A stretch of 37,403 nt of DNA from Desulfobacteraceae bacterium (GTDB lineage: Bacteria; Desulfobacterota; Desulfobacteria; Desulfobacterales; Desulfosalsimonadaceae): positions 1 through 37,403 of the forward strand of contig JAABUA010000030.1 in the NCBI GenBank assembly GCA_011389515.1. The letters run 5' to 3'. A program made the translations under genes and the position numbers. Within the stretch, counting starts at the first letter, position 1. Every line of letters starts with the position of its first letter. The notes below the pieces were generated by a model, which did not search any database, was not told the DNA's origin, and was given only the letters and a program-made list of their open reading frames with translations. Shown piece by piece: positions 10,838-19,382 of the stretch.

Positions 10838-11038
10838 GACAATTTCATTAAAGGTGGGCAGCCGGGTGTTGCCTGAAAACAACATTGGGAGGGTTTGGCG
10901 ATAGCTCTTGGCGAAGTGGAGCAAATCATCCTGCATTGGTTTTAATTGCAGGATGATGCGAAGCGAGCCATAGAGATATCCCAAACCCTCACAGTTGCGA
11001 AAGGCAATATCCGGCTGCCCGCCTCTAATGAAATTATC
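10838..11038. repeat. Long palindromic element, copy B (~201 bp)
   Basis: The outer arms 10838-10873 and 11003-11038 match at 31 of 36 positions when one is reverse-complemented. Pairing continues inward to a perfect 11-bp tip stem (10925-10935 with 10947-10957) around an 11-nt loop at 10936-10946. The loop lies almost exactly at the element's centre. The shoulders read CTTCGCCAAGAG and CTCTATGGCT on the minus strand, as in copy A on the plus strand. It ends 41 bp before the hrpA stop codon, so it could also act as a transcription terminator or mRNA 3' structure for that gene. Confidence 0.78.
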
Positions 11039-11079
11039 CTTATCCTTATATCTCCCCCTTATATCTTCCCAGGCGTCGC

Positions 11080-14000
11080 CTACAATCGGTCTTCGAGTAT
11101 CTCCTTGCAGCGCTCCTGGAGGCGCTTTTCGGAAACCCGGACGGCGGTTTTCAGTTCCTGGGCAAAAAGCTGGACCTTGTACTCCTCGATCATCCAGAAA
11201 TAGTCCTCCACCGCCGCCCGCTTTTCCTCCGATTCCCATGTTTGAAGGCTTTTTACCAGTTCATCCAGCCGATCGCGGTGTTTTTGAATTTTTTCGTCCT
11301 TGGCGCTGTCTTTTTCCGGGTCATTGACCCCCCTTTCAAGCCTCAAGGACAGGGCTTTAAGATAGCGCGGCAGATGATCGATCCGCTCCATCGAATAATA
11401 GGCGATGAAATTATCCGGCACCAGCCCGGCAAGCGACGCCTCTATACGCGCTACAAACGCTGGCGGAGCAGACGATGAAAGACTGCCCAGTCGCTCCCGG
11501 ATTTCCCGCAGCCCCAAAAGCACCGGCTGGATTTTATCCAACAGTGTTCTTCCTTCCGGCAGGATGCGGTTGACCATATTTGCGGCATGATCATAAAAAT
11601 CCGCTTCCGTTCGAATGTTGTACGCAAAAAGGCGGGTAATGATATTTTCGACAATGGCCGATGCCACCTTTTCTTCACCGCCCAACATCATGGAGGACGT
11701 TTTCATATTTCCGGATAAAGAGATATTTTTTTTCAGATGCTTGATTTCTTTTGTGAAATAAATGGAATAAAGGCGCGCCAGGCCTTTTTTGTGCGTGTCA
11801 AAAGCCTTTTCCCGATCGGTATACAGCCGCAGATTCACTGCCCGGCCGTCGGCTTCGAGCACAGGATAGGCTGGCAGCACCTGGCCGTTTGCCCCTTCGA
11901 TGGATATCATTTCAGGAAGATCCCCCGCTACCCAGGTGACGATTCCGGTTTTCTCCCACGCCTTTTTTGCCGCTGCCAGGTGATCCGGGTCGATTTTTTC
12001 ATGGGGCAGACCGTTTAGAACGCTTCGATCCCGTCCACTGAACAGGACGTTGCCCCTGTTGTCCACCAGGGAGAATCGAAGCCTCAAGTGTGGCGGCAGG
12101 TTCTCTTCGGACCATTGGGAGACCGGAATATCCACACTGAAATGTTCCCGTATGAACCGGCTGAGCGTTCCAGCCAGCGACCCCGTATACACGGGCATCT
12201 TTTCCATGATCACCGCCACGGTTTCATTTACCGGAACGAGTTTCTTCCGGTACCCTTTTGGAAGGCCTTTTATCATGGCGGTGATCTTTTCTTCGAGAAG
12301 CCCCGGCACAACCCAATCCGTTGATTCCCTGGGCATGGTGCCGGCCGCTGATACCGGAAGGGTCAGCGTGACACCGTCATCATTCTCGCCGGGATTGAAA
12401 CGGTACGAGAGGGAAAACCGCCCGTCGCCCAGAACCATATGATCCGGAAACCTTGAAATTTCCTTATCATCCGGGGAGACGTCCATGAGATCCGAAACGG
12501 ACATTTTTAAAAAATCATCCGAACCTTTTTGACGGATAAGCCGACGCAAGGTGCGCATGTCATATATACCGCCGATGCGATCTTCATAAAAGCGGACCAT
12601 ATCCTCCTCGCTTGCCAGCAGGTCCCTTCTGCGGACGCGGTTTTCCATGTCCTGTATTTCATCAACGAGTGCCCGGTTATGCTTCATAAAGGCGGGAGGA
12701 TTTGCAACGTCCCCGCCGACCAGGGCATCCCTGATAAAAATATTGGCGGCGGTCTCAGCATCGATCTTTCCGAAATTGACCGGTCGGCCGGAAACAATAA
12801 TCAACCCGTAGAGGCTGACCTGCTCCCGGGCGATCACTGATTCGCTTTTTCTCTGCCAGACCGGGTTCGAATGGGTATACCGGCAAAGGGACTTGCCCAG
12901 GGGTTCCAGCCATGCGCTGTCAATATTGGCCACTGTTCTTGCAAACCGTCTCGTCGTTTCAACGATTTCGGCAGAAACGATCCACTGCCCGCCCCGGTTG
13001 AACACCCCGGAACCGGGAAATACCATGACATCGCGCTGTCTTGCACCGCGATACAAATTTTTATCTTTTTTTTCGGCGATATTGGCCAGAAAACCGCTTA
13101 ATATCGACTTGTGTATAGCAGTATAAAGCGCGGAAAACCCGTTTTTGACGGCTGCTTCTTTTTCCGCAGCCGGAAGAGTGGAAGCATCATTGCCCATGTC
13201 CGGGAGCATTCCGGAATCGGATATGATGGAGGTGACCTGGTCATACACGTCGATCCATTCGCGCATTCTCCGAAAAGACAGAAAATATTCCCCGGCGTAT
13301 TCCTTCAGCTGCTTTGCGCGCACCTGCGGCCTGCTGCTCCCGCTGTCTCCAACCAGACCCCGCCACATGTTATAAAAGGTTATGAAATCCGATGACGGGT
13401 CGACAAACCGGGCATGCGCCTGGTTCGCCTGTGCTTCGCTGCCTTCCGGGCGCTGCCGGGGATCCGGCAGTGTCAGCGCCGAGGCAATGGCGCAAACGGG
13501 ATACAACACGCCATTATCCCCAGCCTCTATGAGCATCCTGGACAACCTCGGATCAAGGGGCATCTTCGCCATCATTCGCCCCTTCGGCGTAAGGCAAACG
13601 CCGGCACCGGAAGCCTTTTTTCTTTTGCCCACTCGCTTTTCAATGGCGCCCAGCTCGAAAAGGATCGTAAAACCGTCCCTTATCTGCTTTGCAGGCGGGG
13701 CATCGACAAAGTCAAATTTTTCAATGTCGCCCAGGTCCAATGCGATCATCCGGAGGATGACCTCCGCCAGGTTGGCCCGCAAAATTTCAGGCGGCGTATA
13801 AAGTGTGCGGGAAAGATAATCCTCTTCGGAATACAGCCGGATGCATACACCGTTCTGTACCCTGCCGCACCGACCCATCCGCTGGTCGGCGCTGCTTTTC
13901 GATACAGGAGAGACCGGCAGGGCGGTTGTGCGGGTCGCCGGAATATAATTGGATATGCGGGCAAGGCCGGTATCGACGACGTATTTTATGTTGGGAATGG

Positions 14001-15096
14001 TAATGGAAGTTTCCGCGACATTGGTGGCCACGATAATTTTCCGCCCTGCGGCAGGCTTGAACACACGGGACTGATCGGGCGCGGATAGCCTTGCATAAAG
14101 CGGCATCACTATGGTTGCTTTGTACCGCTTCGCTTCCAGGATTTCAGAGGTTTCCCGAATATCCTGTTCAGTGGGCATGAACACAAGGATATCCCCGAAA
14201 GGGGAACGTTTCATGACCCGGTCGACCGCATATGCCGCGCCATCCACGTATGAGAAATCGTCATTGTTTTCGGAAAAGGTTTCCGGCGGCATATACTCGA
14301 CGTCAACAGGATACATCCGACCGGATACATTCACGATGGGTGCATTGAAAAACGCCTTTGAAAATTTTTCCGTATCAATGGTCGCAGACGTAATAATCAA
14401 CTTCAAATCCGGCCGTTTTTCAACAAGCCGCTTCAATATCCCCAGGAGAAAATCGATATTGAGGCTTCTCTCGTGGGCTTCGTCCACAATAATGGTATCG
14501 TATTCGTTCAGGTATTTATCCGTCTGGGTTTCGGACAGCAGCATACCGTCGGTCACCATCTTGATGACCGTCTCCTCGCTGATTCTGTCAGAAAAGCGGA
14601 TCTTGTATCCCACGCTCGCACCCAGCTGCTGACCCATTTCCTCGGCAATCCTTGCGGCCACGGTAATGGCGGCAATTCTGCGGGGCTGTGTGCATGCGAT
14701 ACGCCCCTCGACTCCGCGACCGGCTGCCAAACAGAATTTCGGCAGCTGGGTGGTTTTCCCAGACCCGGTTTCCCCGGAAACGATCACTACCTGGTTTTCG
14801 GAAATCAGTTTTACAATTTGTTCTTTTTCGGTTGAGATGGGCAGATCGGGTGCAGACAATATCTTTGGGAGATTTCGTATGCGTTTTTCCTTGATTCTGC
14901 CGGAACGCTCAAGCATGCGCTTCAACGCCGTCAGCCGGGAGACCCTCCTGGCATCATTCTTATCATTTTTGTTTTGCCTCCCGCGCATTACCGGATCGCG
15001 AATAACGGCCTGCCGGTCCCTGTGAAGAGCGCCCGGCATGAGGAGCCTTATTTTTTCAAGTAGTTGGTCAAGATTTGTTTTGGAATTCATAAACAT
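11080..15096 (-). CDS. hrpA: ATP-dependent RNA helicase HrpA (DEAH box)
   Basis: A ~1338-aa DEAH-box helicase of the HrpA type, which unwinds structured RNA or RNA-protein complexes; in E. coli it is linked to mRNA processing and rescue of stalled ribosomes. With the start used here, the Walker A GETGSGKTTQLP is near residue 108, DEAH near 205, SAT near 237 and the arginine-finger motif QRMGRCGR near 405. A ratchet/OB region and a long C-terminal HrpA-specific domain (DUF3418-like) follow. The frame is open up to 15159. I prefer the ATG at 15094-15096 (or the one at 15088-15090), because the family N-terminus is short and the extra residues look non-coding. No clear Shine-Dalgarno precedes any of these starts. 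The gene is divergent from the kinase gene. Confidence 0.93.
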   Translation of the reverse strand: MFMNSKTNLDQLLEKIRLLMPGALHRDRQAVIRDPVMRGRQNKNDKNDARRVSRLTALKRMLERSGRIKEKRIRNLPKILSAPDLPISTEKEQIVKLISENQVVIVSGETGSGKTTQLPKFCLAAGRGVEGRIACTQPRRIAAITVAARIAEEMGQQLGASVGYKIRFSDRISEETVIKMVTDGMLLSETQTDKYLNEYDTIIVDEAHERSLNIDFLLGILKRLVEKRPDLKLIITSATIDTEKFSKAFFNAPIVNVSGRMYPVDVEYMPPETFSENNDDFSYVDGAAYAVDRVMKRSPFGDILVFMPTEQDIRETSEILEAKRYKATIVMPLYARLSAPDQSRVFKPAAGRKIIVATNVAETSITIPNIKYVVDTGLARISNYIPATRTTALPVSPVSKSSADQRMGRCGRVQNGVCIRLYSEEDYLSRTLYTPPEILRANLAEVILRMIALDLGDIEKFDFVDAPPAKQIRDGFTILFELGAIEKRVGKRKKASGAGVCLTPKGRMMAKMPLDPRLSRMLIEAGDNGVLYPVCAIASALTLPDPRQRPEGSEAQANQAHARFVDPSSDFITFYNMWRGLVGDSGSSRPQVRAKQLKEYAGEYFLSFRRMREWIDVYDQVTSIISDSGMLPDMGNDASTLPAAEKEAAVKNGFSALYTAIHKSILSGFLANIAEKKDKNLYRGARQRDVMVFPGSGVFNRGGQWIVSAEIVETTRRFARTVANIDSAWLEPLGKSLCRYTHSNPVWQRKSESVIAREQVSLYGLIIVSGRPVNFGKIDAETAANIFIRDALVGGDVANPPAFMKHNRALVDEIQDMENRVRRRDLLASEEDMVRFYEDRIGGIYDMRTLRRLIRQKGSDDFLKMSVSDLMDVSPDDKEISRFPDHMVLGDGRFSLSYRFNPGENDDGVTLTLPVSAAGTMPRESTDWVVPGLLEEKITAMIKGLPKGYRKKLVPVNETVAVIMEKMPVYTGSLAGTLSRFIREHFSVDIPVSQWSEENLPPHLRLRFSLVDNRGNVLFSGRDRSVLNGLPHEKIDPDHLAAAKKAWEKTGIVTWVAGDLPEMISIEGANGQVLPAYPVLEADGRAVNLRLYTDREKAFDTHKKGLARLYSIYFTKEIKHLKKNISLSGNMKTSSMMLGGEEKVASAIVENIITRLFAYNIRTEADFYDHAANMVNRILPEGRTLLDKIQPVLLGLREIRERLGSLSSSAPPAFVARIEASLAGLVPDNFIAYYSMERIDHLPRYLKALSLRLERGVNDPEKDSAKDEKIQKHRDRLDELVKSLQTWESEEKRAAVEDYFWMIEEYKVQLFAQELKTAVRVSEKRLQERCKEILEDRL

Positions 15097-15257
15097 ACAG
15101 TGAGATGTTGTGTTTGCAAAAAACCATTCCGGCAGAAAGGAACAAACCCTACAATACAATGCATCTGCAAATCAAGGAAAGCATAAAGGCAAACAAATTC
15201 TTTTCTTTACCGCTAAATGCATGTTATGTATCATATCTGATCGTTGGCCATCAGGCA

Positions 15258-15289
15258 CTTATAACTTATCATTTACGCTTATAGCTTAT
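15258..15289. promoter_or_regulatory. Direct repeat upstream of the histidine kinase
   Basis: CTTATAACTTAT (15258-15269) and CTTATAGCTTAT (15278-15289) are 11/12 identical and exactly 20 bp apart, about two helical turns. They sit 11 bp before the kinase start codon, a plausible place for a regulator to bind. The divergent hrpA/kinase gap shows no convincing -35/-10 pair. Confidence 0.35.
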
Positions 15290-15300
15290 TCGGTCCCGCG

Positions 15301-17508
15301 TTGAAAAAATACCCCAGTTCAGCGATTCGTTTGTTTGTTTTCACCTGCCTGTATCTGACGGCACCGGTTTTTTCATCTGTCTGTTATCCCGCCGAAACCC
15401 TTCCGGTTGCAACGGTTCCGGCGGGATCCGTGTTGTATCCATGGCTCACCGGCACCGGCATCGCCTTTTTCTGCCTGCTCATGGCGATAATCCTCCTGAC
15501 CGCACGTCTTCGGAAAAAGACAAAAGCGCTCCAGGATGAAAAACAGCGGCATTTTATCACGGCGGAGAAAGCCTCCCGCAACGAACGGCTGGTCAAAGAA
15601 ATCTACGACAATACCAACGACGTTTTCTTCTTCCATGACCTGGACGGCAACCTGAAAGATGTAAACACCACGGGAATGCGGGAATCCGGATACACGCTTG
15701 AACAATGGAAGCGGCTGAACATAAAAGACCTTGTTGTGGAGAGGCTGAAATACGAATGCAATCTTTACCTGGACAGGATCAGGAAAAACGGAGAAGACCG
15801 CGGCTACATGATGATTTGTACGAAGTCCGGGGGGGAAATCCTCCTGGAATATAACAACAGCCTTGTAAAAGATCCATACGGAAGACCCATGGGCATCAGG
15901 GGGATTGCGCGAAACATCACGGAACAGCACAACACGAGAAACGCGCTCAAAAAAAGCGAGGAAAAATACCGCACCATACTCGATTCAATCGAGGACGCCT
16001 ATTATGAGGTCGATCTCGCCGGCACCATCACTTTTTTTAACAGCGCGGCGATAAACATGCTCGGTTATTCCGCCGAAGAACTCAAGGGGAAAAAATACCG
16101 GGAGCTGGTTCATGATAAAGATAAAAAGACCATGACAGAGACATTCAATTATGTGCACCGTACCGGGAAACCGGTAAAAGCCTCTGACTGGCGATTCATT
16201 AAAGCGGATCAGACGGTCTGCCATGTGGAAGCTTCCGTCGCCCGCAACCTTTACAGGAACAATACCCCCATTGGTTTTTTAGGTATAATAAGAGATGTAA
16301 CGGATCGGTTTGAAGGCGACAAAAGAAGAAGGGAGCTGGAAGCGCAGCTGCACCAGTCACAGAAACTGGAATCCATAGGGACTCTTGCCGGCGGGATTGC
16401 CCATGACTTTAACAATATCTTGTTTCCCATCATCGGGTACACGGAAATGACCATGGAGGAGCTGCCCAAAGACAGCCCCCTGCAGGAAAACCTGCAAAAG
16501 GTCATGAAATCCGCCTCCCGTGCCAAGGCGATGGTGCAGCAGATTCTTGCCTTCAGCCGCCAGCGTTCGGAAGAATTTGACGAACCCGTGCAAATATCTC
16601 CCTTTATAAAAGAAATCATCAAGCTTCTCCGGAACACATTTCCCAGTACGATTGTTATCGAAGAAAAAATTGCAGCGGAAACCGGCAGGGTATCGATCAA
16701 CCTGTCGAGTTTTCGCCAGGTGCTCATGAACCTGTGCATAAACGCATTGCATGCCATGGAGGAACAGCCCTCGGGAAAACTCACCATCACCGTTGAACCG
16801 CTCCGTATCACAAAAACCGACACGGTAAAATACCAGAACCTGACAACCGGTGAATATATAAGCATCCGTGTCGCCGACACCGGAGAAGGGATCCCGCCCG
16901 AAAGCATGGGGAAAATATTCGAGCCCTACTTCACGACAAAGCCCCAGGAAAAAGGAACGGGACTAGGGCTCTCCGTAAGTTATGGGATCATTAAAAACGC
17001 CGACGGCATTATTACCGTAGATAGCACCCCCGGCAAAGGCGCTCAATTTAATATTTTTCTTCCCATTGAAGATGAACAGCAACCCGTGCCCGTTGAACAA
17101 AAAGAATTTTTCACGCCGCTCCCTACCGGAAATGAACGAATACTTCTTGTCGATGATGAGCATCGCATCGTGGAACTCGAAAAACAGATGATAGAAAGCC
17201 TGGGATATAAGGTTTTTCCCAGAACAAGCAGCATCGAGGCGCTTGAAGCCTTCAAGTATGACCCCCATAAATTTGATATCGTCATCACCGATCAGACCAT
17301 GCCCAACATGACCGGCAAGGAACTGGCAAAAGAGATTCTTGACATACGGCCGGATATACCTGTTATCATCTGCACCGGTTTTTCCGAAAAAGTGACCCTG
17401 GAAAAAATAAAGACCATCGGCATAAAAGCGATTTTGACAAAACCCATTCCGAAAAACGACATGGCGGTTACCCTTAGGCGGGTGCTTGACGAAAAGGACA
17501 ACGCATAA
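15301..17508 (+). CDS. Membrane hybrid histidine kinase: 2x PAS, HisKA, HATPase, REC
   Basis: A 735-aa hybrid sensor kinase with a TTG start. A signal-peptide-like or first membrane helix covers residues ~8-28, and a second membrane helix ~49-68 leaves only a ~20-residue external loop. Sensing therefore probably occurs in the cytoplasmic PAS domains (~96-210 and ~220-336). The dimerisation/phospho-acceptor box is GGIAHDFNNIL with H368. The ATPase shows the N box NLCINALHAME (~477-487), G1 VADTGEGIP (~524) and G2 GTGLGLSVSYG (~552). A C-terminal receiver has acidic D618-D619, acceptor D664 (VITDQTMP) and K714. The next gene is an HD-GYP response regulator 49 bp downstream, the likely partner. 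No ribosome-binding site is obvious, so the start is uncertain. Confidence 0.93.
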   Translation: MKKYPSSAIRLFVFTCLYLTAPVFSSVCYPAETLPVATVPAGSVLYPWLTGTGIAFFCLLMAIILLTARLRKKTKALQDEKQRHFITAEKASRNERLVKEIYDNTNDVFFFHDLDGNLKDVNTTGMRESGYTLEQWKRLNIKDLVVERLKYECNLYLDRIRKNGEDRGYMMICTKSGGEILLEYNNSLVKDPYGRPMGIRGIARNITEQHNTRNALKKSEEKYRTILDSIEDAYYEVDLAGTITFFNSAAINMLGYSAEELKGKKYRELVHDKDKKTMTETFNYVHRTGKPVKASDWRFIKADQTVCHVEASVARNLYRNNTPIGFLGIIRDVTDRFEGDKRRRELEAQLHQSQKLESIGTLAGGIAHDFNNILFPIIGYTEMTMEELPKDSPLQENLQKVMKSASRAKAMVQQILAFSRQRSEEFDEPVQISPFIKEIIKLLRNTFPSTIVIEEKIAAETGRVSINLSSFRQVLMNLCINALHAMEEQPSGKLTITVEPLRITKTDTVKYQNLTTGEYISIRVADTGEGIPPESMGKIFEPYFTTKPQEKGTGLGLSVSYGIIKNADGIITVDSTPGKGAQFNIFLPIEDEQQPVPVEQKEFFTPLPTGNERILLVDDEHRIVELEKQMIESLGYKVFPRTSSIEALEAFKYDPHKFDIVITDQTMPNMTGKELAKEILDIRPDIPVIICTGFSEKVTLEKIKTIGIKAILTKPIPKNDMAVTLRRVLDEKDNA

Positions 17509-17557
17509 GACAAAGTGACCGGCTGCTTACCTGAAATCAGACCCGGAAAGGATTTTT

Positions 17558-18718
17558 ATGGACATTTCATCCATCAAAATTCCCGATATTGTAACGATAC
17601 TTGTAGTTGATGACGAACCGGACATTACCGAAATGATTTCCCATGCCCTTACGCGGAAGGGCTATGCCTGCAGGACCGCTGAAAATGCAGATGACGCATT
17701 GAAATTACTGGCAAAATTTTCATTTGATGTCGTAATCACGGACATCCGGATGCCGGGCATGAGCGGTGTTGACCTCTTAAAAATTATCAAGGCCGAATTC
17801 AACGCCGATGTAATGGTCATGACGGGCTTTACGGAAGAATATGATTACGAATCCGTTGTCGTGGCCGGCGCCGCCGATTTCATCCAGAAACCGATCAGCT
17901 TCAGGGAGCTGGTCATACGCCTTAAAAGGGTTCTTCATCTGAGATACCTGATGATCGAAAGAGACCAGATCAACAGGGAACTGGAAAAAAATGTCGATCA
18001 GCTTGTAAAGTATTCTTCCCAGTTAAACATCACCCACCAGGAACTTCAATATGCATACCTGGACACCATCAATCGTCTCGTTGCGGCAACCGAATACAGG
18101 GATGAAGATACCGGAGAGCACATTGTAAGGATCAGCCGATACTGCACGCTGATTGCTGAAAAACTGGAATTGCCCCGCGAAACGGTCGAATTGATACAGT
18201 ATGCTTCCCCCATGCACGATATTGGAAAGATCGGCATCCCGGACCATATTCTCTTGAAAGCGGATCGACTCACCCGGGAAGAATTCGAAATCGTCAAAAA
18301 CCACACCACTATCGGCGCATCCATCCTGGAAAACTCCAGGGCCGACGTGCTGAAACTCAGTCGCGAGATCGCCCTGACCCATCATGAACAATATAACGGC
18401 AAGGGATACCCCCATGGGCTTGCAGGGGAGGAGATCCCCATTTCAGGCAGAATCCTGGCCATAGCGGATACGTTTGACGCGCTGACATCCAAGCGCCCTT
18501 ATAAAAGCCCCTATCCCACAGAGATTGCTGTCAATATCATCAAATCCAAGAGGGGAAAACATTTTGACCCGGAAATAACCGATATATTCATCGACAACAT
18601 CGATGTCATCAAGCGCATCAAGGATGAAATCGGCAGCCGGGAGAACGTTTCCCTTGCCGACTTCATTTGGAGCAGCCGGGACATTGCAGCGGGCATGGAT
18701 AAAAAAATCATTCAGTGA
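17558..18718 (+). CDS. Response regulator with HD-GYP cyclic di-GMP phosphodiesterase domain
   Basis: A 386-aa two-domain regulator (RpfG class). The receiver (residues ~12-125) has D18-D19, phospho-acceptor D62 (VVITDIRMPG) and K111. A coiled-coil-like linker (~130-170) joins it to an HD-GYP domain (~170-350). All catalytic signatures are intact: EHIVRI (H188), MHDIGKIG (H220-D221), THHEQYNGKGYPHG (H275-H276 and GYP 283-285) and DTFDALTSKRPYK. It should therefore hydrolyse cyclic di-GMP and shift the cell between attached and motile states. GGAAAGGA lies 5-6 nt before the ATG. It is cotranscribed with the upstream hybrid kinase, which presumably phosphorylates it. Confidence 0.95.
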   Translation: MDISSIKIPDIVTILVVDDEPDITEMISHALTRKGYACRTAENADDALKLLAKFSFDVVITDIRMPGMSGVDLLKIIKAEFNADVMVMTGFTEEYDYESVVVAGAADFIQKPISFRELVIRLKRVLHLRYLMIERDQINRELEKNVDQLVKYSSQLNITHQELQYAYLDTINRLVAATEYRDEDTGEHIVRISRYCTLIAEKLELPRETVELIQYASPMHDIGKIGIPDHILLKADRLTREEFEIVKNHTTIGASILENSRADVLKLSREIALTHHEQYNGKGYPHGLAGEEIPISGRILAIADTFDALTSKRPYKSPYPTEIAVNIIKSKRGKHFDPEITDIFIDNIDVIKRIKDEIGSRENVSLADFIWSSRDIAAGMDKKIIQ

Positions 18719-18744
18719 ACGGCTGCGAAAAAACGCCTTGTGCT

Positions 18745-19161
18745 TTATTCACCAATGATTTTAACCAGCACCCTTTTTTTCCGCCCCCCGTCAAACTCTC
18801 CGTAAAAAATCCGTTCCCACGTGCCGAAATCCAGCCGTCCGCCTGTGATGGCGACAACCGCTTCCCGGCCCATAATCTGGCGTTTCATGTGGGCGTCTGC
18901 ATTGTCTTCACCGACGTTGTGACGATACCGGGAAACCGGCTCATGCGGTGCCAGCCGCTCCAGCCACAATTCATAATCATGATGCAGGCCGGACTCGTCA
19001 TCATTGATAAATACCGAAGCGGTAATGTGCATCGCATTAATCAGTATCAAGCCTTCATTTACACCGCTTTCGGCAAGGCATTGCTCCACCTGCGGCGTAA
19101 TATTGACAAAAGCCCGGCGAGTGGGGATGTTGAAATACAGTTCTTTGCGGTAGGATTTCAT
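18745..19161 (-). CDS. YjbQ/UPF0047 family protein
   Basis: A 138-aa protein, the normal length for the YjbQ family (secondary thiamine-phosphate synthase-type enzymes in some annotations). The family blocks are [31 protein letters not shown] and [13 protein letters not shown], with the conserved histidines near the trimer active site. Members of the family show weak thiamine-phosphate synthase activity in vivo; the physiological substrate is not settled. The start at [10 protein letters not shown] is chosen because AAAGGAG lies 6 nt upstream. A longer frame up to 19224 adds 21 residues without homology or ribosome-binding site. It is convergent with the HD-GYP gene (26 bp). Confidence 0.93.
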   Translation of the reverse strand: MKSYRKELYFNIPTRRAFVNITPQVEQCLAESGVNEGLILINAMHITASVFINDDESGLHHDYELWLERLAPHEPVSRYRHNVGEDNADAHMKRQIMGREAVVAITGGRLDFGTWERIFYGEFDGGRKKRVLVKIIGE

Positions 19162-19274
19162 CGGTTGCTCCTTTTCTTGTGCATTGTTGTTCGTCCCTTG
19201 TCCATTAACAAACACTGATGCCATCGTAAAAAATCGCCAAAACTGTCTTTCGGTCGTCCGTAATATATAGGTTT

Positions 19275-19372
19275 AATTTCATAGCCGGGTGGCCTGGTAC
19301 CGCCCTCAGCAACCGTGCGGTGCCCGCCCGATGTTGCTCACGGGCGGCACCAGGCCACCCGGCTATGAAATT
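19275..19372. repeat. 98-bp near-perfect palindrome
   Basis: Arms 19275-19305 and 19341-19372 match at about 30 of 31 positions (AATTTCATAGCCGGGTGGCC on the left, its complement on the right). Pairing resumes inside the loop with AGCAAC (19308-19313) and GTTGCT (19333-19338). No target-site duplication, T-run or coding frame is evident. It could be a miniature inverted-repeat element or a strong RNA hairpin. Confidence 0.8.
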
Positions 19373-19382
19373 GGTCATTTAT

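Larger units (their letters stand above)
10171..11079. other. 909-bp intergenic region made of palindromic repeat elements
   Basis: There is no credible gene between the glycosyltransferase stop and the hrpA stop. Three palindromic elements occupy it (10277-10385, 10410-10617, 10838-11038). The remainder includes a 15-bp direct repeat GTTGCCTGAAAACAA at 10731-10745 and 10868-10882, and a TCGTAAAAAG module at 10241-10250 that recurs in the second repeat cluster. Open frames here are shadows of repeat composition: they have no ribosome-binding sites and resemble no protein I know. Confidence 0.7.

Noticed and set aside
10277-11038. CRISPR array
   Set aside because: Repeats are long palindromes of unequal size and spacing, without regular spacers or cas genes.
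10358-11239. 293-codon minus-strand open frame
   Set aside because: It runs through three palindromic repeats and then over the hrpA 3' end in another frame; no ribosome-binding site and no domain. Kept only as a finding about repeat composition.
15097-15159. 21-residue N-terminal extension of HrpA
   Set aside because: No homology, no ribosome-binding site; later Met codons fit the family better.
15373-15930. 185-codon minus-strand frame inside the histidine kinase gene
   Set aside because: Antisense shadow of a gene with clear domain structure; no homology.
19162-19224. 21-residue N-terminal extension of the YjbQ-family gene
   Set aside because: No homology and no ribosome-binding site, whereas AAAGGAG sits 6 nt before the internal ATG that gives the normal family length.
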